Positions 19,593 to 28,827 of a stretch of 64,000 bases of DNA are shown here, piece after piece (within the stretch, counting starts at the first letter, position 1; every line of letters starts with the position of its first letter). This DNA comes from Actinokineospora fastidiosa (lineage in GTDB: Bacteria > Actinomycetota > Actinomycetes > Mycobacteriales > Pseudonocardiaceae), in NCBI RefSeq assembly GCF_014648415.1, contig NZ_BMRB01000001.1:558001-622000 (forward strand). The letters run 5' to 3'. Position numbers and translations under genes: made by a program. Under the pieces are notes generated by a model. It had not been told where the DNA came from, did no database searches, and saw only the letters and a program-made list of their open reading frames with translations.

Positions 19593-22376
19593 CTAAACGG
19601 CGGGCGGGAGGGAGTTGAGGGCGGCGCGGGCCGAGTCCGCCAGGGGGGAGCGGATCTGGTCGTAGCGGTCGATCGCCACCACCAGCTCCGCCCGCGCTCC
19701 CTCGATGTCCCCCACGTCGCGGCGGACGCGGGACAGGATCTCCCTGGCGAAGCCCTCGGTGAGGCACTGGCCGTTGAGCTCGGCCAGCGACACCGCCTCC
19801 CGCGCGTCGGCCTCCGCGGCCGCGTAGTCGCCGATGAGGTGTTCCAGCTCGGCGAGGTTGGCCAGGGCCAGGCCCACCGAGCCGAGGTCGCCGACCTCCC
19901 GGTAGACGGCCACCGCCGCGCGCTGGGGGGCCATCGCCGCGCCCGGGTCGTCCAGGTTCAGGTGGACCTGCGCGATGTTGTTCAGCAGGTTGCCCTCCGT
20001 CACCCGGTTCCCCGCCTCCCGCGCCAGGACCAGCGCGCGCTCGTACCCGTCGAGGGCCTCCGGGTAGCGGCGGGAGCTGAAGTGCGCCGACGACAGCCCG
20101 TTGTACGCCATCGCCAGGATCTGCGGGTCGCCGAGGTCGATGGCGATCTTCACGGCCCGCTCGGCGTCGGCGAAGTGCTCGGGGGCCAGCCCGAACCGGC
20201 TGGCCATGACCATGCGGCTGAGCAGCAGCAGGACCTCGCCCCGGCCATCGCCGACGGCGCGGGCGCTGTCGAGGCCGACGTCGACCAGCCACTCCCAGTC
20301 GTCGCGGCGCTGGCGGACGCGGCGGTACTCCCCGGCGAAGCAGGCCAGCCGCCACACCAGGTCGTGGCAGCCCGCCTCCGCGCCCGCGGCGAGGCAGGCC
20401 AGCAGGTTGGGCCACTCGCGCTCGAACCACTCCAGCGCGGCCGCCCGGTCGGACAGCTCCGGCCGCGGCACCGGGTCCGCAGCCGGGTTCAGCCCGTCCG
20501 CGACACAGCGCAGCTGTCTGCGCGCCGCGTCGGTGACGACCGTGTAGTACCGCAACAACGCCCGCAAGGGCGTCAGCGAGTCCCCCGCGAGGTCCCGGGC
20601 GAACAGCCGCACGAGGTCGTGCATCCCGAACACGTCCGCCCGGGTCTCCACCACCAGGAACGCCTCCGCCAGCGCGTGCAGCCGCGCCCGGGCCTCGGCG
20701 ACGGGCACCCCGCACAGCGCGGCCACGGCGTACACGTCGAACCACTGGCCCGGGAACACGCCCAGCATGCCGAGGGTGCCCGCCTGCGCGGAGTCGAGCC
20801 CGCGCAGGGTGACGTCCAGCGCGGCCCGCACGCCGGTCTCGTCCGGCAGCCCGAGCCCGGCCAGCCGGGTCCGCTCGTCGGCCAGCTCGGCCACCAGGTC
20901 CTCGACAGTCCACTGCGGACGGACGGCCAGCCGCGCGCCCGCGATCCGCAGCGCCAGCGGCAGATACCCGCACAACTCCACCAGCCGCGAGCGGGCCACC
21001 GCCTCGTCGGCGCCGCGCGCGGGCCCGGCGACGTGTTCGAGCACCCGTTCGGCGGCGCCCGCGGAGAGGATGTCCAGCACGAGCAGCCGGGCGCCGTCGA
21101 CGACCAGCCCGTCCAGCCTGCGCCTGCTGGTCACCAGGGCCAGCGACGTGCCGCCGCCGGGCAGCAGCGGGCGCACCTGCTCGGCGTCGCGGGCGTCGTC
21201 GAGCACCACCAGCACGCGCCGCCCGGCCAGCAGGGAGCGGTACAGCGCGACGCGGTCGGCCAGGTCGGTGGGCACGTCGTGCACGGCGACGCCGAGCGCG
21301 AGCAGGAAGCGGGCCAGCGCCTCGGCGGGCTCCAGCGGCGGGCGGCGCTGGTCGAAGCCGCGCAGCGAGACGTGCAGGACGCCGTCGGGGAAGTGCTGGG
21401 CGTTGCGCGCTCCCCACAGCACCGCGAGCGCGCTCTTGCCGATCCCGGCCGGGCCCGCGATCACGCCGATCACCGGGCCCGTGCCGTCCGCGCTGAGCCG
21501 CAGCCCGTCCAGCCAGGCCAGTTCCGGCTCCCGCCCGGCGAACCCGCGCGGCGGCGCGGGCAGCTCGGCGGGCGTGACCACGCCGACCTTGGGCGTCACC
21601 GGCCCCGGCGAGCGGGACAGGCTCTCGTCGTCGCGCAGGACGCGGCTGTGCAGCTCGCGCAGCGCGATCCCCGGCTCCAGGCCCTGTTCGGCAGCGGCAC
21701 GGCGCGCGAAGCGCTGGTAGACCTCCAAAGCGGCGGCGCGCCGACCGCCGCGGTACAGAGCGAGCATGAACTGCGCGACGAAGTGCTCGCGGAAGGGGTA
21801 GGTGTCCACCAGGGCCGCCAGCTCGCCCATCACCTCATCGTGGCGGCCCAGGTCGAGGTCGGCGTCGATGCGCGCCTCGATGACGGTGAACCGCAGCTCG
21901 GCCAGCTCCGGCGCGCGCACCCGCTGGTCGATGTCGGACAGCTCAGGGCCGCGCCACAGCTCCTGCGCGCGGGCCAGCAGCTCGGCCCTGGCGGGCGCGG
22001 GCCTGCCGCGGGCATCGGCCAGCAGCGACCGGGCCAGGAACAGGTCGACCCGCGTCGGGTCGACCACCAACCGGTAGTCCGACCCCTCGGTCTCGATCAC
22101 CGCGCCACCGGGGTCCACAGTGGACAACCACTTGCGCAGCCGGGAGATGTAGCCCTGGACGATGGTGCGCGCGGTCGTCGGCGGCTCGTTGTTCCACAGC
22201 ACGTCCACGATCCGCGCGATCGGCACGGACCGTCCGACGTCGAGCAGCAGCATCGCCAGCAACGCGCGCGTTCCCGGTCCGCCCACGGTGAACACCTCGT
22301 CCCCGCGGGTCGCGCAGACCGGGCCGAGGACGCGGAACCGAACCGGCTCCGCGCCCTCCGCTGTTCCCACATTCAC
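19593..22376 (-). CDS. SARP/AfsR-type regulator (SARP-BTAD-NB-ARC-TPR)
   Basis: 927 residues from the GTG at 22376, which has AAGGGGG about 8 bases upstream; a GTG at 22412 is an in-frame alternative. Domain order: an OmpR-like DNA-binding domain (about 10-95, VRFRVLGPVCATRGDE to TIVQGYISRLRKWL); a BTAD helical domain (about 100-245, ending EPGIALRELHSRVL); an NB-ARC NTPase with Walker A AGPAGIGKSAL and VLVVLDDARDAEQV; then TPR-like repeats (YNGLSSAHFSSRRYPEALDG; LLNNIAQVHLNLDDPG). This is the AfsR architecture of pleiotropic or pathway-specific activators. No biosynthetic cluster is adjacent except ectABCD upstream on the same strand. Confidence 0.93.
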   Translation of the reverse strand: MNVGTAEGAEPVRFRVLGPVCATRGDEVFTVGGPGTRALLAMLLLDVGRSVPIARIVDVLWNNEPPTTARTIVQGYISRLRKWLSTVDPGGAVIETEGSDYRLVVDPTRVDLFLARSLLADARGRPAPARAELLARAQELWRGPELSDIDQRVRAPELAELRFTVIEARIDADLDLGRHDEVMGELAALVDTYPFREHFVAQFMLALYRGGRRAAALEVYQRFARRAAAEQGLEPGIALRELHSRVLRDDESLSRSPGPVTPKVGVVTPAELPAPPRGFAGREPELAWLDGLRLSADGTGPVIGVIAGPAGIGKSALAVLWGARNAQHFPDGVLHVSLRGFDQRRPPLEPAEALARFLLALGVAVHDVPTDLADRVALYRSLLAGRRVLVVLDDARDAEQVRPLLPGGGTSLALVTSRRRLDGLVVDGARLLVLDILSAGAAERVLEHVAGPARGADEAVARSRLVELCGYLPLALRIAGARLAVRPQWTVEDLVAELADERTRLAGLGLPDETGVRAALDVTLRGLDSAQAGTLGMLGVFPGQWFDVYAVAALCGVPVAEARARLHALAEAFLVVETRADVFGMHDLVRLFARDLAGDSLTPLRALLRYYTVVTDAARRQLRCVADGLNPAADPVPRPELSDRAAALEWFEREWPNLLACLAAGAEAGCHDLVWRLACFAGEYRRVRQRRDDWEWLVDVGLDSARAVGDGRGEVLLLLSRMVMASRFGLAPEHFADAERAVKIAIDLGDPQILAMAYNGLSSAHFSSRRYPEALDGYERALVLAREAGNRVTEGNLLNNIAQVHLNLDDPGAAMAPQRAAVAVYREVGDLGSVGLALANLAELEHLIGDYAAAEADAREAVSLAELNGQCLTEGFAREILSRVRRDVGDIEGARAELVVAIDRYDQIRSPLADSARAALNSLPPAV

Positions 22377-22502
22377 AAGTCCCAACCCCCTTTGCGGCTC
22401 CTCCCCGAGCACGCAAAGGACAACCTAGGCGGGACAGGCGTACTGGACGCCCGATTTCACGAATCCCCTACCCGGATGGCGTAAACGCTCATTAACTCCT
22501 GG

Positions 22503-23402
22503 TTAGCGGGAAAGCGGGGTGAACGTCCGGGCCGCGATGAAGTCCGGTCGGGGCGACGGCGCGGCGTAGGGCTCCACAAGGGAGTTCTCGACGCTGTTGA
22601 ACACCACGAAGATGTTCGACCTCGGGAACGGCGTGATGTTGTTGCCCGAGCCGTGCATGATGTTCGAGTCGAACATCAGCGCCGAGCCCGCGGGCCCGGT
22701 GAACTGGTCGATCCCGTACGTCGCGGCGAGCTGGGTGATGTGCTCGCGGCTGGGCACGCCGATCTCCTGCTCCTTGAGCGAGGCCTTGTAGTGGTCGGCC
22801 GGGGTTTCCCCGACGCACGGCACGAAAGTGCGCTGCGAACCCGGCATCACCATCAGGCCGCCGTTGAACGGGTAGTTGTCGGTCAGCGCGATCGACATCG
22901 ACACCGCGCGCGGCAGCGGCATGCCGTCCTCGGCGTGCCAGGTCTCGAAATCGGAGTGCCAGTAGAAGCCCTTGCCCTTGAAACCGGGCATGTAGTTGAC
23001 CCGGCTCTGGTGCACGTAGACCTCCGAGCCGAGGATCTGCCGCGCCCGGTCGAGCACCCTGGGGTCGCGCACGAGCTCGGCGATCAGGTCGCTGATCTTG
23101 TGCACCTCGAAGATCGAGCGGACCTCCGCCGACTCCTTCTCCACGATCGTGCGCTCGTCGGCCTTGAGCTTCTCGTCGCTGGCGAGCCGGGTCAGCTCGT
23201 CGAGGTAGGCCCGCACCTCGGCCGGACTGAGCAGCCCCGGGTACTGCGAGTAGCCGCGCGCGTCGTGGGCGGCCAGCGTCGCCGCGTCCAGCGGACCGTC
23301 CACGCCCGCCCACACCGTGGGCTCGGCGCGCTCGATCAGGTCCACCGGGTCTGCCGTGCGCGTGCGGTAGCGGTCCTCGGTCCTTACGTCGGTCAGCGTC
23401 AT
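22503..23402 (-). CDS. ectD: Ectoine hydroxylase
   Basis: Fe(II)/2-oxoglutarate dioxygenase converting ectoine to 5-hydroxyectoine. 299 residues from the ATG at 23402, set by AAGGAGGAC just upstream. The iron-binding HxD...H triad is in FYWHSDFETWHAEDGMP (His and Asp about 145-148) and NIMHGSGNN (His about 248). The EctD signature QSRVNYMPGFKGKGF and the 2-oxoglutarate Arg region precede these. It is the last gene of ectA-ectB-ectC-ectD. Confidence 0.97.
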   Translation of the reverse strand: MTLTDVRTEDRYRTRTADPVDLIERAEPTVWAGVDGPLDAATLAAHDARGYSQYPGLLSPAEVRAYLDELTRLASDEKLKADERTIVEKESAEVRSIFEVHKISDLIAELVRDPRVLDRARQILGSEVYVHQSRVNYMPGFKGKGFYWHSDFETWHAEDGMPLPRAVSMSIALTDNYPFNGGLMVMPGSQRTFVPCVGETPADHYKASLKEQEIGVPSREHITQLAATYGIDQFTGPAGSALMFDSNIMHGSGNNITPFPRSNIFVVFNSVENSLVEPYAAPSPRPDFIAARTFTPLSR

Positions 23403-23431
23403 GCGTCTGTCCTCCTTGGGGTCCTCAGGTG

Positions 23432-23830
23432 TCAGGAAGCGGTGGGCTCGACGATCAGGGGGTACACGCCGTTCTCGTCGTGCACCTCGCGGCCGGTCAC
23501 CGGGGGGTTGAACACGCACACGGTGCGCATCCTGGTCCTGGGGCGGAGCTGGTGGTGCTCGTGCCCGTCGAGCAGGTACATCGACCCGGGCGCGAGCCGG
23601 TAGGTCTCGCCGGTCTCCTTGTCGAGCAGCTCGCCATCGCCCTCGACGACGAAGACCGCCTCGACGTGGTTGGCGTACCAGAAGTCGTTGACCGTGCCGC
23701 CCTCGAGGACGGTCTCGTGCAGCGAGAACCCGACCCCGTCGCCTGCGAGGATGATCCGCTTGCTGCGCCAGTTCGGCGTCTTGACGTCGCGGTCGGTGTC
23801 GGTGATCTCGTCCAGGGTTCGGACGATCAT
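23432..23830 (-). CDS. ectC: L-ectoine synthase
   Basis: Cyclises N-gamma-acetyl-2,4-diaminobutyrate to ectoine. 132 residues, of normal length, with a cupin fold: [35 protein letters not shown] (metal/substrate region), [18 protein letters not shown], and [18 protein letters not shown]. The start overlaps the ectB stop by 4 bases, so translation is coupled. Confidence 0.98.
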   Translation of the reverse strand: MIVRTLDEITDTDRDVKTPNWRSKRIILAGDGVGFSLHETVLEGGTVNDFWYANHVEAVFVVEGDGELLDKETGETYRLAPGSMYLLDGHEHHQLRPRTRMRTVCVFNPPVTGREVHDENGVYPLIVEPTAS

Positions 23831-25083
23831 GCGTTCTTCTCCTTCCCGAGCACCGCGTGCACGGCCTCGGTGACCACGGACAGGCCCTGCTCGACCTCGT
23901 CCTCGGTGACGGTGAGCGGCGGCATCAGCTTGGCCACCTCGCCCTCGGGGCCTGCCGTCTCCATCAGCAGGCCGCGCTCGAAGGCGGCCCGGCAGACCGC
24001 GCCCGCGGTGTCGCCGTCGGCGAACTGCAGGCCCCTGGCCAGGCCGCGGCCCTTGGCCTTGAGCCCGTGGGCCTCGGCGAGGTCGTCCAGCACGCGGCCG
24101 ATCTGCTCGCCCTTGGCCAGGGTGCCCTTCTCCAGCGTGTCGTCGGTCCAGTACTCGCGCAGCGCGGCGGTGGAGGCGACGAAGGCCGGGTTGATGCCGC
24201 GGAAGGTGCCGTTGTGCTCGCCGGGCTCCCACACGTCGAGCTCGGGCCGCAGCAGGGTCAGCGCCAGCGGCATGCCCATGCCGCCGATCGACTTCGACAG
24301 GCAGACGATGTCGGGCACGATCCCGGCCTGCTCGAAGCTGAAGAACGGGCCGGTGCGCCCGCAGCCCATCTGCACGTCGTCGACGATGAGCAGCATCCCG
24401 TGCCGCTTGCACAGGTCGGCGAGGCCGCGCAGCCACTCCGCGCGCGCGACGTTGATGCCGCCCTCGCCCTGCACCGTCTCCACGATCACCGCGGCGGGCT
24501 CGTTGAGGCCGCTGCCGCTGTCGCCGAGCAGCCGCTCGAACCACAGGAAGTCCTCGACCTTGCCGTCGAGGTAGTTGTCGTAGGGCATCGGGGTGGCGTG
24601 CACCAGCGGGATGCCCGCGCCGCCGCGCTTCATCGAGTTGCCGGTGACCGACAGCGCGCCCAGCGTCATGCCGTGGAAGGCGTTGGTGAAGTTGATGACC
24701 GACTGGCGGCCGGTGATCTTGCGGGCCAGCTTCAGCGCGGCCTCGACGGCGTTGGCGCCAGCCGGGCCGGGGAACATGATCTTGTAGTCGAGGTCGCGCG
24801 GGGCCAGCGCGATGTCCCGGAAGGTCTCCAGGAATTCGCGTTTGGCCACCGTGTTCATGTCCAGCGAGTGGGTGACCCGGTCGGCCATCATGTAGTCGAC
24901 GACGGCCTGTTTCAACACCGGGTTGTTGTGCCCGTAGTTGAGCGCTCCGGCGCCTGCGAAGAAATCCAGGTATTCGCGTCCGGACTCGTCGTACATGTGG
25001 GCGCCGACAGCGCGGTCGAACACGACCGGCCAACTGCGGCAGTAGCTGCGTACCTCGGATTCGGTCGTCTCGAACACGTTCAT
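23827..25083 (-). CDS. ectB: Diaminobutyrate-2-oxoglutarate transaminase
   Basis: PLP class-III aminotransferase forming 2,4-diaminobutyrate from aspartate semialdehyde. 418 residues. Recognisable blocks are [60 protein letters not shown] and the Schiff-base Lys in [10 protein letters not shown] (about residue 267). It follows ectA by 45 bases and overlaps ectC by 4 bases. Confidence 0.97.
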   Translation of the reverse strand: MNVFETTESEVRSYCRSWPVVFDRAVGAHMYDESGREYLDFFAGAGALNYGHNNPVLKQAVVDYMMADRVTHSLDMNTVAKREFLETFRDIALAPRDLDYKIMFPGPAGANAVEAALKLARKITGRQSVINFTNAFHGMTLGALSVTGNSMKRGGAGIPLVHATPMPYDNYLDGKVEDFLWFERLLGDSGSGLNEPAAVIVETVQGEGGINVARAEWLRGLADLCKRHGMLLIVDDVQMGCGRTGPFFSFEQAGIVPDIVCLSKSIGGMGMPLALTLLRPELDVWEPGEHNGTFRGINPAFVASTAALREYWTDDTLEKGTLAKGEQIGRVLDDLAEAHGLKAKGRGLARGLQFADGDTAGAVCRAAFERGLLMETAGPEGEVAKLMPPLTVTEDEVEQGLSVVTEAVHAVLGKEKNA

Positions 25084-25128
25084 TCGCTCACCATCCAGGG
25101 TTTCGGCAGGGCTGTTCCGGCTGACTCG

Positions 25129-25632
25129 TCACGCGGATACGGCCACGGGCAGCAGGGGGCCGATCCGGTGCAGGTCCTCGCGGTCGTGGTCGTCCGGGAA
25201 CGCGTCGGCCGCGAACAGCGCGGTGGCCTCGCGGCGCGCTCCCCTGCGCCGGGCCAGGCCGTCGAACAGCGCGATCGACGCGGCGTTGTCCGGGGTGATC
25301 GTCGTCTCCAGGTACCGCACGCCGCGCTCGGCGAGGCGCTCGACCAGGTGGTCGAGCAGCTTCCCGGCCAGACCCTTGCCGCGCTGGGAGTCATCGACGG
25401 CAATCTGCCAGACCACGACGGTCTCGGGGTCGGCGGGGCGGATGAATCCGATGACGAATCCCACGACGGCCCCGTCGACGCGCACCACGGCGGAGGTGTC
25501 CGCGAAATCGCGGCACCACAGCAGATACGCATAGGAGGAGTTCAGGTCCAGCTTCCCGGAATCCCGCGCGATTCGCCACATGACGGAGCCGTCGCGGGTG
25601 GACGGCTTTTCGATCAGGTGCTTTCCGGACAT
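25129..25632 (-). CDS. ectA: L-2,4-diaminobutyrate N-gamma-acetyltransferase
   Basis: GNAT acetyltransferase, the second step of ectoine synthesis. 167 residues from the ATG at 25632 (MSGKHLIEKPSTRDGSV); an ATG at 25656 would add 8 residues including a TTA codon. The family core DSGKLDLNSSYAYLLWCRDF and the acetyl-CoA loop SQRGKGLAGKLLDHL are clear. First gene of ectABCD; the ect promoter must lie in the 132 bases upstream, after the DUF445 stop. No strong Shine-Dalgarno precedes either start. Confidence 0.95.
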   Translation of the reverse strand: MSGKHLIEKPSTRDGSVMWRIARDSGKLDLNSSYAYLLWCRDFADTSAVVRVDGAVVGFVIGFIRPADPETVVVWQIAVDDSQRGKGLAGKLLDHLVERLAERGVRYLETTITPDNAASIALFDGLARRRGARREATALFAADAFPDDHDREDLHRIGPLLPVAVSA

Positions 25633-25764
25633 ACCAAGGCAACGTAACAGGGTCATACTGCGACTACCGGTTCTGACATTTCGCACACCCCGCCCCACCT
25701 GCGCAGACGCAGAAACCCCGGTGAGGAGTACAACAGTACGGTTGCCGGTCTCGTCGGGCCTGTG

Positions 25765-27015
25765 CTAACGACTGAGGTGCTCGACGAGGAACACCTGCAA
25801 CTCGCCGACGCCGAAGCCGAGCGCGGCGCCGACGGCGATGAGGATCCACTCGTCCTGCTCGAAGGCCGGGCGGATCAGCGCCTCGAACTCCTCCTCCGTC
25901 AGCTCCCGCATCTTCGCGACGAGGGTGTTGCGGATGTCCATGGCGTCGGCGGCGTAGTCCTCGATGTAGGCCAGCGTCTCGGGCAGGCGCTGGATCACCT
26001 TCTCGGCGATGGAGTCCTTGATCTCGCGGTAGCGGCCGCTGCCCACGGCCAGCACGACCAGCGGGCGCACCGGCCCGGCCTGGCGGTCGAGCACCTGGCG
26101 CACCTGCCGGGCGATCAGCGCGAACAGCCGGTCGGCCAGCGGGCCGCGCAGCACGGCCTCGATGACGTTCCTCGGGGTGATGATCTCCTTGGCGATCAGC
26201 TCGCCGTAGTCGGTGGCGACCTCGGCGCGGCGCTTGAGGAACAGGCCCTGCCACTCGAAGACGCCGAGGTAGCGGGTGGGCCGCTTCGGGTTGAAGATCA
26301 TCTTGAGCGCGAGCCAGTCGGTGAACCAGCCGGTCAGCCCGCCGAAGATGGGCATCACCCAGGGGTTCTTCAGCGTCGCCCACGCCACCATCTGCACGAG
26401 CCCGATGAGGAAGCCGAAGTAGATGCCGGAGTGCGCGATGAACCGGAACTCCTTGCGGCCCGCGTGCCGGAAGATCCGGTTGAGCAGTTCCTTGTCCTTG
26501 ACCAGGTTGGTGACGACCATGTCCTTGAGGTCGAAGACGCTGTCGACGTCCTCTTTCACCTGGTCAAGCAGCTCGCGCACGACCGCGGGGGCGTCGTCCT
26601 GCACGCGCCGGATGATCCGCCTGCGCACGGCGTCCGGCAGGGACTCCCAGAGCCCGTGCCGGTACTCGGCGGCGATCTCCCGCGCGATCTCCTCGACGCC
26701 TGCCAGCAGCGGTTTCTCGATCTCCTTGACGATGCGCTCCGCGTCGAGCCTGCGCACCACCTCCCCGGCGGAGATCAGCCGGTCGGTCATCGTGTCGCAG
26801 GCGATCGCCGCCATCCGCGCGGCGCGGCGGGGGACGATGCCCTGCCAGCCCAGGACCGGCCTGCCCCTGATCCGGATGCCTGCGAACTCGACGGGCTGGA
26901 ACATCATCCGGATGGCGACGAGCTTGGTGCCGTACCCGATGAGCGCGGCGATGACCGGCATGGAGGCGTAGACGGGCCAGTTGACGGCGAAGTCGCGCAG
27001 GATCTCCCCGATCAC
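25765..27015 (-). CDS. DUF445 family membrane protein
   Basis: 416 residues. An N-terminal membrane segment with the DUF445 signature (PVIAALIGYGTKLVAIRMMF, about 20-39) is followed by a long helical, charged region (about 70-180), a second membrane pair carrying GIYFGFLIGLVQMVAW and FGGLTGWFTDWLALKMIF, and a C-terminal anchor (ILIAVGAALGFGVGELQVFL). The duplicated membrane/signature arrangement is normal for the family. Function is unknown. Its start overlaps the DUF4393 stop by 4 bases. Confidence 0.9.
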   Translation of the reverse strand: MIGEILRDFAVNWPVYASMPVIAALIGYGTKLVAIRMMFQPVEFAGIRIRGRPVLGWQGIVPRRAARMAAIACDTMTDRLISAGEVVRRLDAERIVKEIEKPLLAGVEEIAREIAAEYRHGLWESLPDAVRRRIIRRVQDDAPAVVRELLDQVKEDVDSVFDLKDMVVTNLVKDKELLNRIFRHAGRKEFRFIAHSGIYFGFLIGLVQMVAWATLKNPWVMPIFGGLTGWFTDWLALKMIFNPKRPTRYLGVFEWQGLFLKRRAEVATDYGELIAKEIITPRNVIEAVLRGPLADRLFALIARQVRQVLDRQAGPVRPLVVLAVGSGRYREIKDSIAEKVIQRLPETLAYIEDYAADAMDIRNTLVAKMRELTEEEFEALIRPAFEQDEWILIAVGAALGFGVGELQVFLVEHLSR

Positions 27016-27905
27016 CGGCCTGCCCCGCGCGCCGACGGGTCGCTCGCCGCCCAGAACTGGGCGCCCAGCTCCGAGACGTGCAGCGAGAGCCGGATCACGC
27101 GCGGGCCGAGCCTGCCGACGTCCAGCGCGCGGACGCGCTCGTCGGTGAGCAGGAGCTCGTACTGGGTGTTCAGGGCCGGGACCTCGTCGCCGGTCTCGGC
27201 GAGGCCGAACCGCAGCAGCCGCGTCACGTAGAAGGGCACCAGCCCGGGCGCGACGACCCCCGCGGCCCGCCCGACGGTGGAGGCGTTCTCCAGCAGGTAC
27301 CGGTGCGGTGCCGCGATCCCGGTGCGGGCGACGAGGTGCACCAACGGGAAGACGGAACCGTCGGACAACGCGGAGATGATGCGCGCCTCGTCGGGCAGCA
27401 GCTGCCGCATGACGAGCGCGAAGTAGTGCTCACGAGCGGCGTCGCGGCTGTCGGTGACCGAGCGCTCCAGCAGCTCGGCCATGGCCGCCCGCAACGGCTC
27501 CCCCGCACCGCGCGCCGGGGAGGACAGGCCGCCACGCGGTCGATAGGGCGTGCTGCCGCGGGATCGGTGGGCGGCGCTGTCGGAACGGTCGCTCGCCCGA
27601 CGCCCTCGATAGGCCGTGCCGCCGGGCAGGCGGTCGACGCCGCCCGCCAGGTCGTCGACCTCGGCGCGCGATCGGTCCAACGCGGACTCGGCCCCGCCGC
27701 CGAGCGGGTCGGGCCCGTCCAGGCGCTTGCGGACCTCGTCGACCACGCCCTGCTCGATCCGACGCACCCGCCGTTCGACGGCGTCGCCGCCGGGCAGCAG
27801 CCGGGCCACCTCCCAGCCGCCCCGGTAGAGCCTGCCGAGCACCCGCCCCAGCCCCGCGGCCGGGTCGGGCCCGTCGGCGGGAGGCAGGGCACGCCGCTGG
27901 TCCAT
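27012..27905 (-). CDS. DUF4393/Abi-alpha-like protein
   Basis: 297 residues from the ATG at 27905 (MDQRRALPPADG). The first half is Arg/Gly/Pro-rich and probably disordered (about 55-150). The second half matches the DUF4393 (Abi-alpha) pattern: AMAELLERSVTDSRDAAREH, RQLLPDEARIISALSDG, and a C-terminal LHVSELGAQFWAA. Some DUF4393 members were found in phage abortive-infection loci, but a housekeeping role next to DUF445 is equally possible. Translationally coupled with the DUF445 gene. Confidence 0.72.
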   Translation of the reverse strand: MDQRRALPPADGPDPAAGLGRVLGRLYRGGWEVARLLPGGDAVERRVRRIEQGVVDEVRKRLDGPDPLGGGAESALDRSRAEVDDLAGGVDRLPGGTAYRGRRASDRSDSAAHRSRGSTPYRPRGGLSSPARGAGEPLRAAMAELLERSVTDSRDAAREHYFALVMRQLLPDEARIISALSDGSVFPLVHLVARTGIAAPHRYLLENASTVGRAAGVVAPGLVPFYVTRLLRFGLAETGDEVPALNTQYELLLTDERVRALDVGRLGPRVIRLSLHVSELGAQFWAASDPSARGAGR

Positions 27906-27996
27906 GGCCACCACCCTCTGCCGACGACGGGAGTACTGGTGTACCACAACGAGCGAAGTAACCGCAGGTCACGCAGGCCCTGCCGACGGCGGCGCC

Positions 27997-28023
27997 GCCG
28001 AGGCCACCCCCAGCGGCCTCGGC
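27997..28023 (-). terminator. Hairpin terminator of the hydroxamate/deacetylase unit
   Basis: A 9-bp perfect stem (GCCGAGGCC 27997-28005, complement 28015-28023) with a 9-base loop, 12 bases after the PIG-L gene stop on the minus strand. A T-tract is absent. Confidence 0.6.
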
Positions 28024-28034
28024 AGCGCGGTGGC

Positions 28035-28817
28035 CTACAGGCCCGCCATCAAATCCGTCTCGGTGATGCCGGGGCCGCCGTCGCGGCGGATGAACCACTC
28101 GGTGCCGAAGGCCCTGGCGAACTGCTCGTCCGGCATGGCCAGGAAGAACGAGTCCTCCGCGATCTGGCTGGCGTGCGCGCGCATCGCGGCGCGCTTGACC
28201 GAGAGGTACGCGGTGACGTCGACCGCCGCGGTCAGCTCCGCCTCCGGCTTGCCCACCTCCATGTCCTCCGGCGGGCCCCAGTCGGCCTCGCCGTTCTCCC
28301 GCGCGGCGGCGGCGTCGGCCTGGATCTGGTCGCGGTTCATCGTCGCCTCGTACACCCGCGGCGTGCCCGCGAGCTCGGCGGCGCGGTAGCCGACGCGGTG
28401 GACCTGGATGTGGTCGGGGTGGCCGTAGCCGCCGAAGTCGTCGTAGACGGTGAGGACGTCGGCCTTCTCGTCGATCAGGATGTCGGCGAGCTTGCGGGCG
28501 GCGTCCTCGACGTCGGCGCGCCAGAACGCGGCCGGGTGGTCGTTGTCGGCGGTGTCGACCATGCCGGAGTCGCGGTAGCCGAGGAACTCCACGCGCGACA
28601 CGCCCAGGATGTCGGCGGCGGCGTGGGTCTCGGCCACGCGCCGCTCCCACAGCTGCTCGCCCGGGTCGAGGAAGCCGTCCGGGACCTCGCCGACCTCTCC
28701 CCTGGTCGCGACCACCAGCACGACGCGGTGACCGGCGTCGGCGGCTTTGCGCATGATGCCCCCGCAGGCGATGCATTCGTCGTCCGGGTGGGCGTGGAAG
28801 GTGACAAGGGTGGCCAT
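28035..28817 (-). CDS. PIG-L family N-acetylglucosamine-type deacetylase
   Basis: 260 residues from the ATG at 28817. The zinc-binding motif HAHPDDE (residues 8-14) and the second motif GHPDHIQVH (about 132-140) define a PIG-L/LmbE deacetylase, the fold of MshB and Mca of mycothiol metabolism. It begins 10 bases after the ornithine hydroxylase stop, so it is probably the last gene of the iron-regulated unit. The substrate is uncertain: a mycothiol conjugate, a GlcNAc derivative or a siderophore intermediate are all possible. Confidence 0.86.
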   Translation of the reverse strand: MATLVTFHAHPDDECIACGGIMRKAADAGHRVVLVVATRGEVGEVPDGFLDPGEQLWERRVAETHAAADILGVSRVEFLGYRDSGMVDTADNDHPAAFWRADVEDAARKLADILIDEKADVLTVYDDFGGYGHPDHIQVHRVGYRAAELAGTPRVYEATMNRDQIQADAAAARENGEADWGPPEDMEVGKPEAELTAAVDVTAYLSVKRAAMRAHASQIAEDSFFLAMPDEQFARAFGTEWFIRRDGGPGITETDLMAGL

Positions 28818-28827
28818 GCGGCCGAAG

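Noticed and set aside
22377..22412. GTG at 22412 as the start of the SARP regulator
   Set aside because: The GTG at 22376 has a purine-rich ribosome-binding site at the proper distance. The extra 12 residues precede the normal domain start and look like leader DNA.
19092..22484. Plus-strand open frame of 1130 codons opposite the SARP regulator
   Set aside because: Shadow of the minus-strand SARP gene, which has complete, ordered domains.
25633..25656. ATG at 25656 as the ectA start
   Set aside because: It adds 8 residues with a TTA codon and without a ribosome-binding site. The shorter form matches the usual EctA length, though this remains open.
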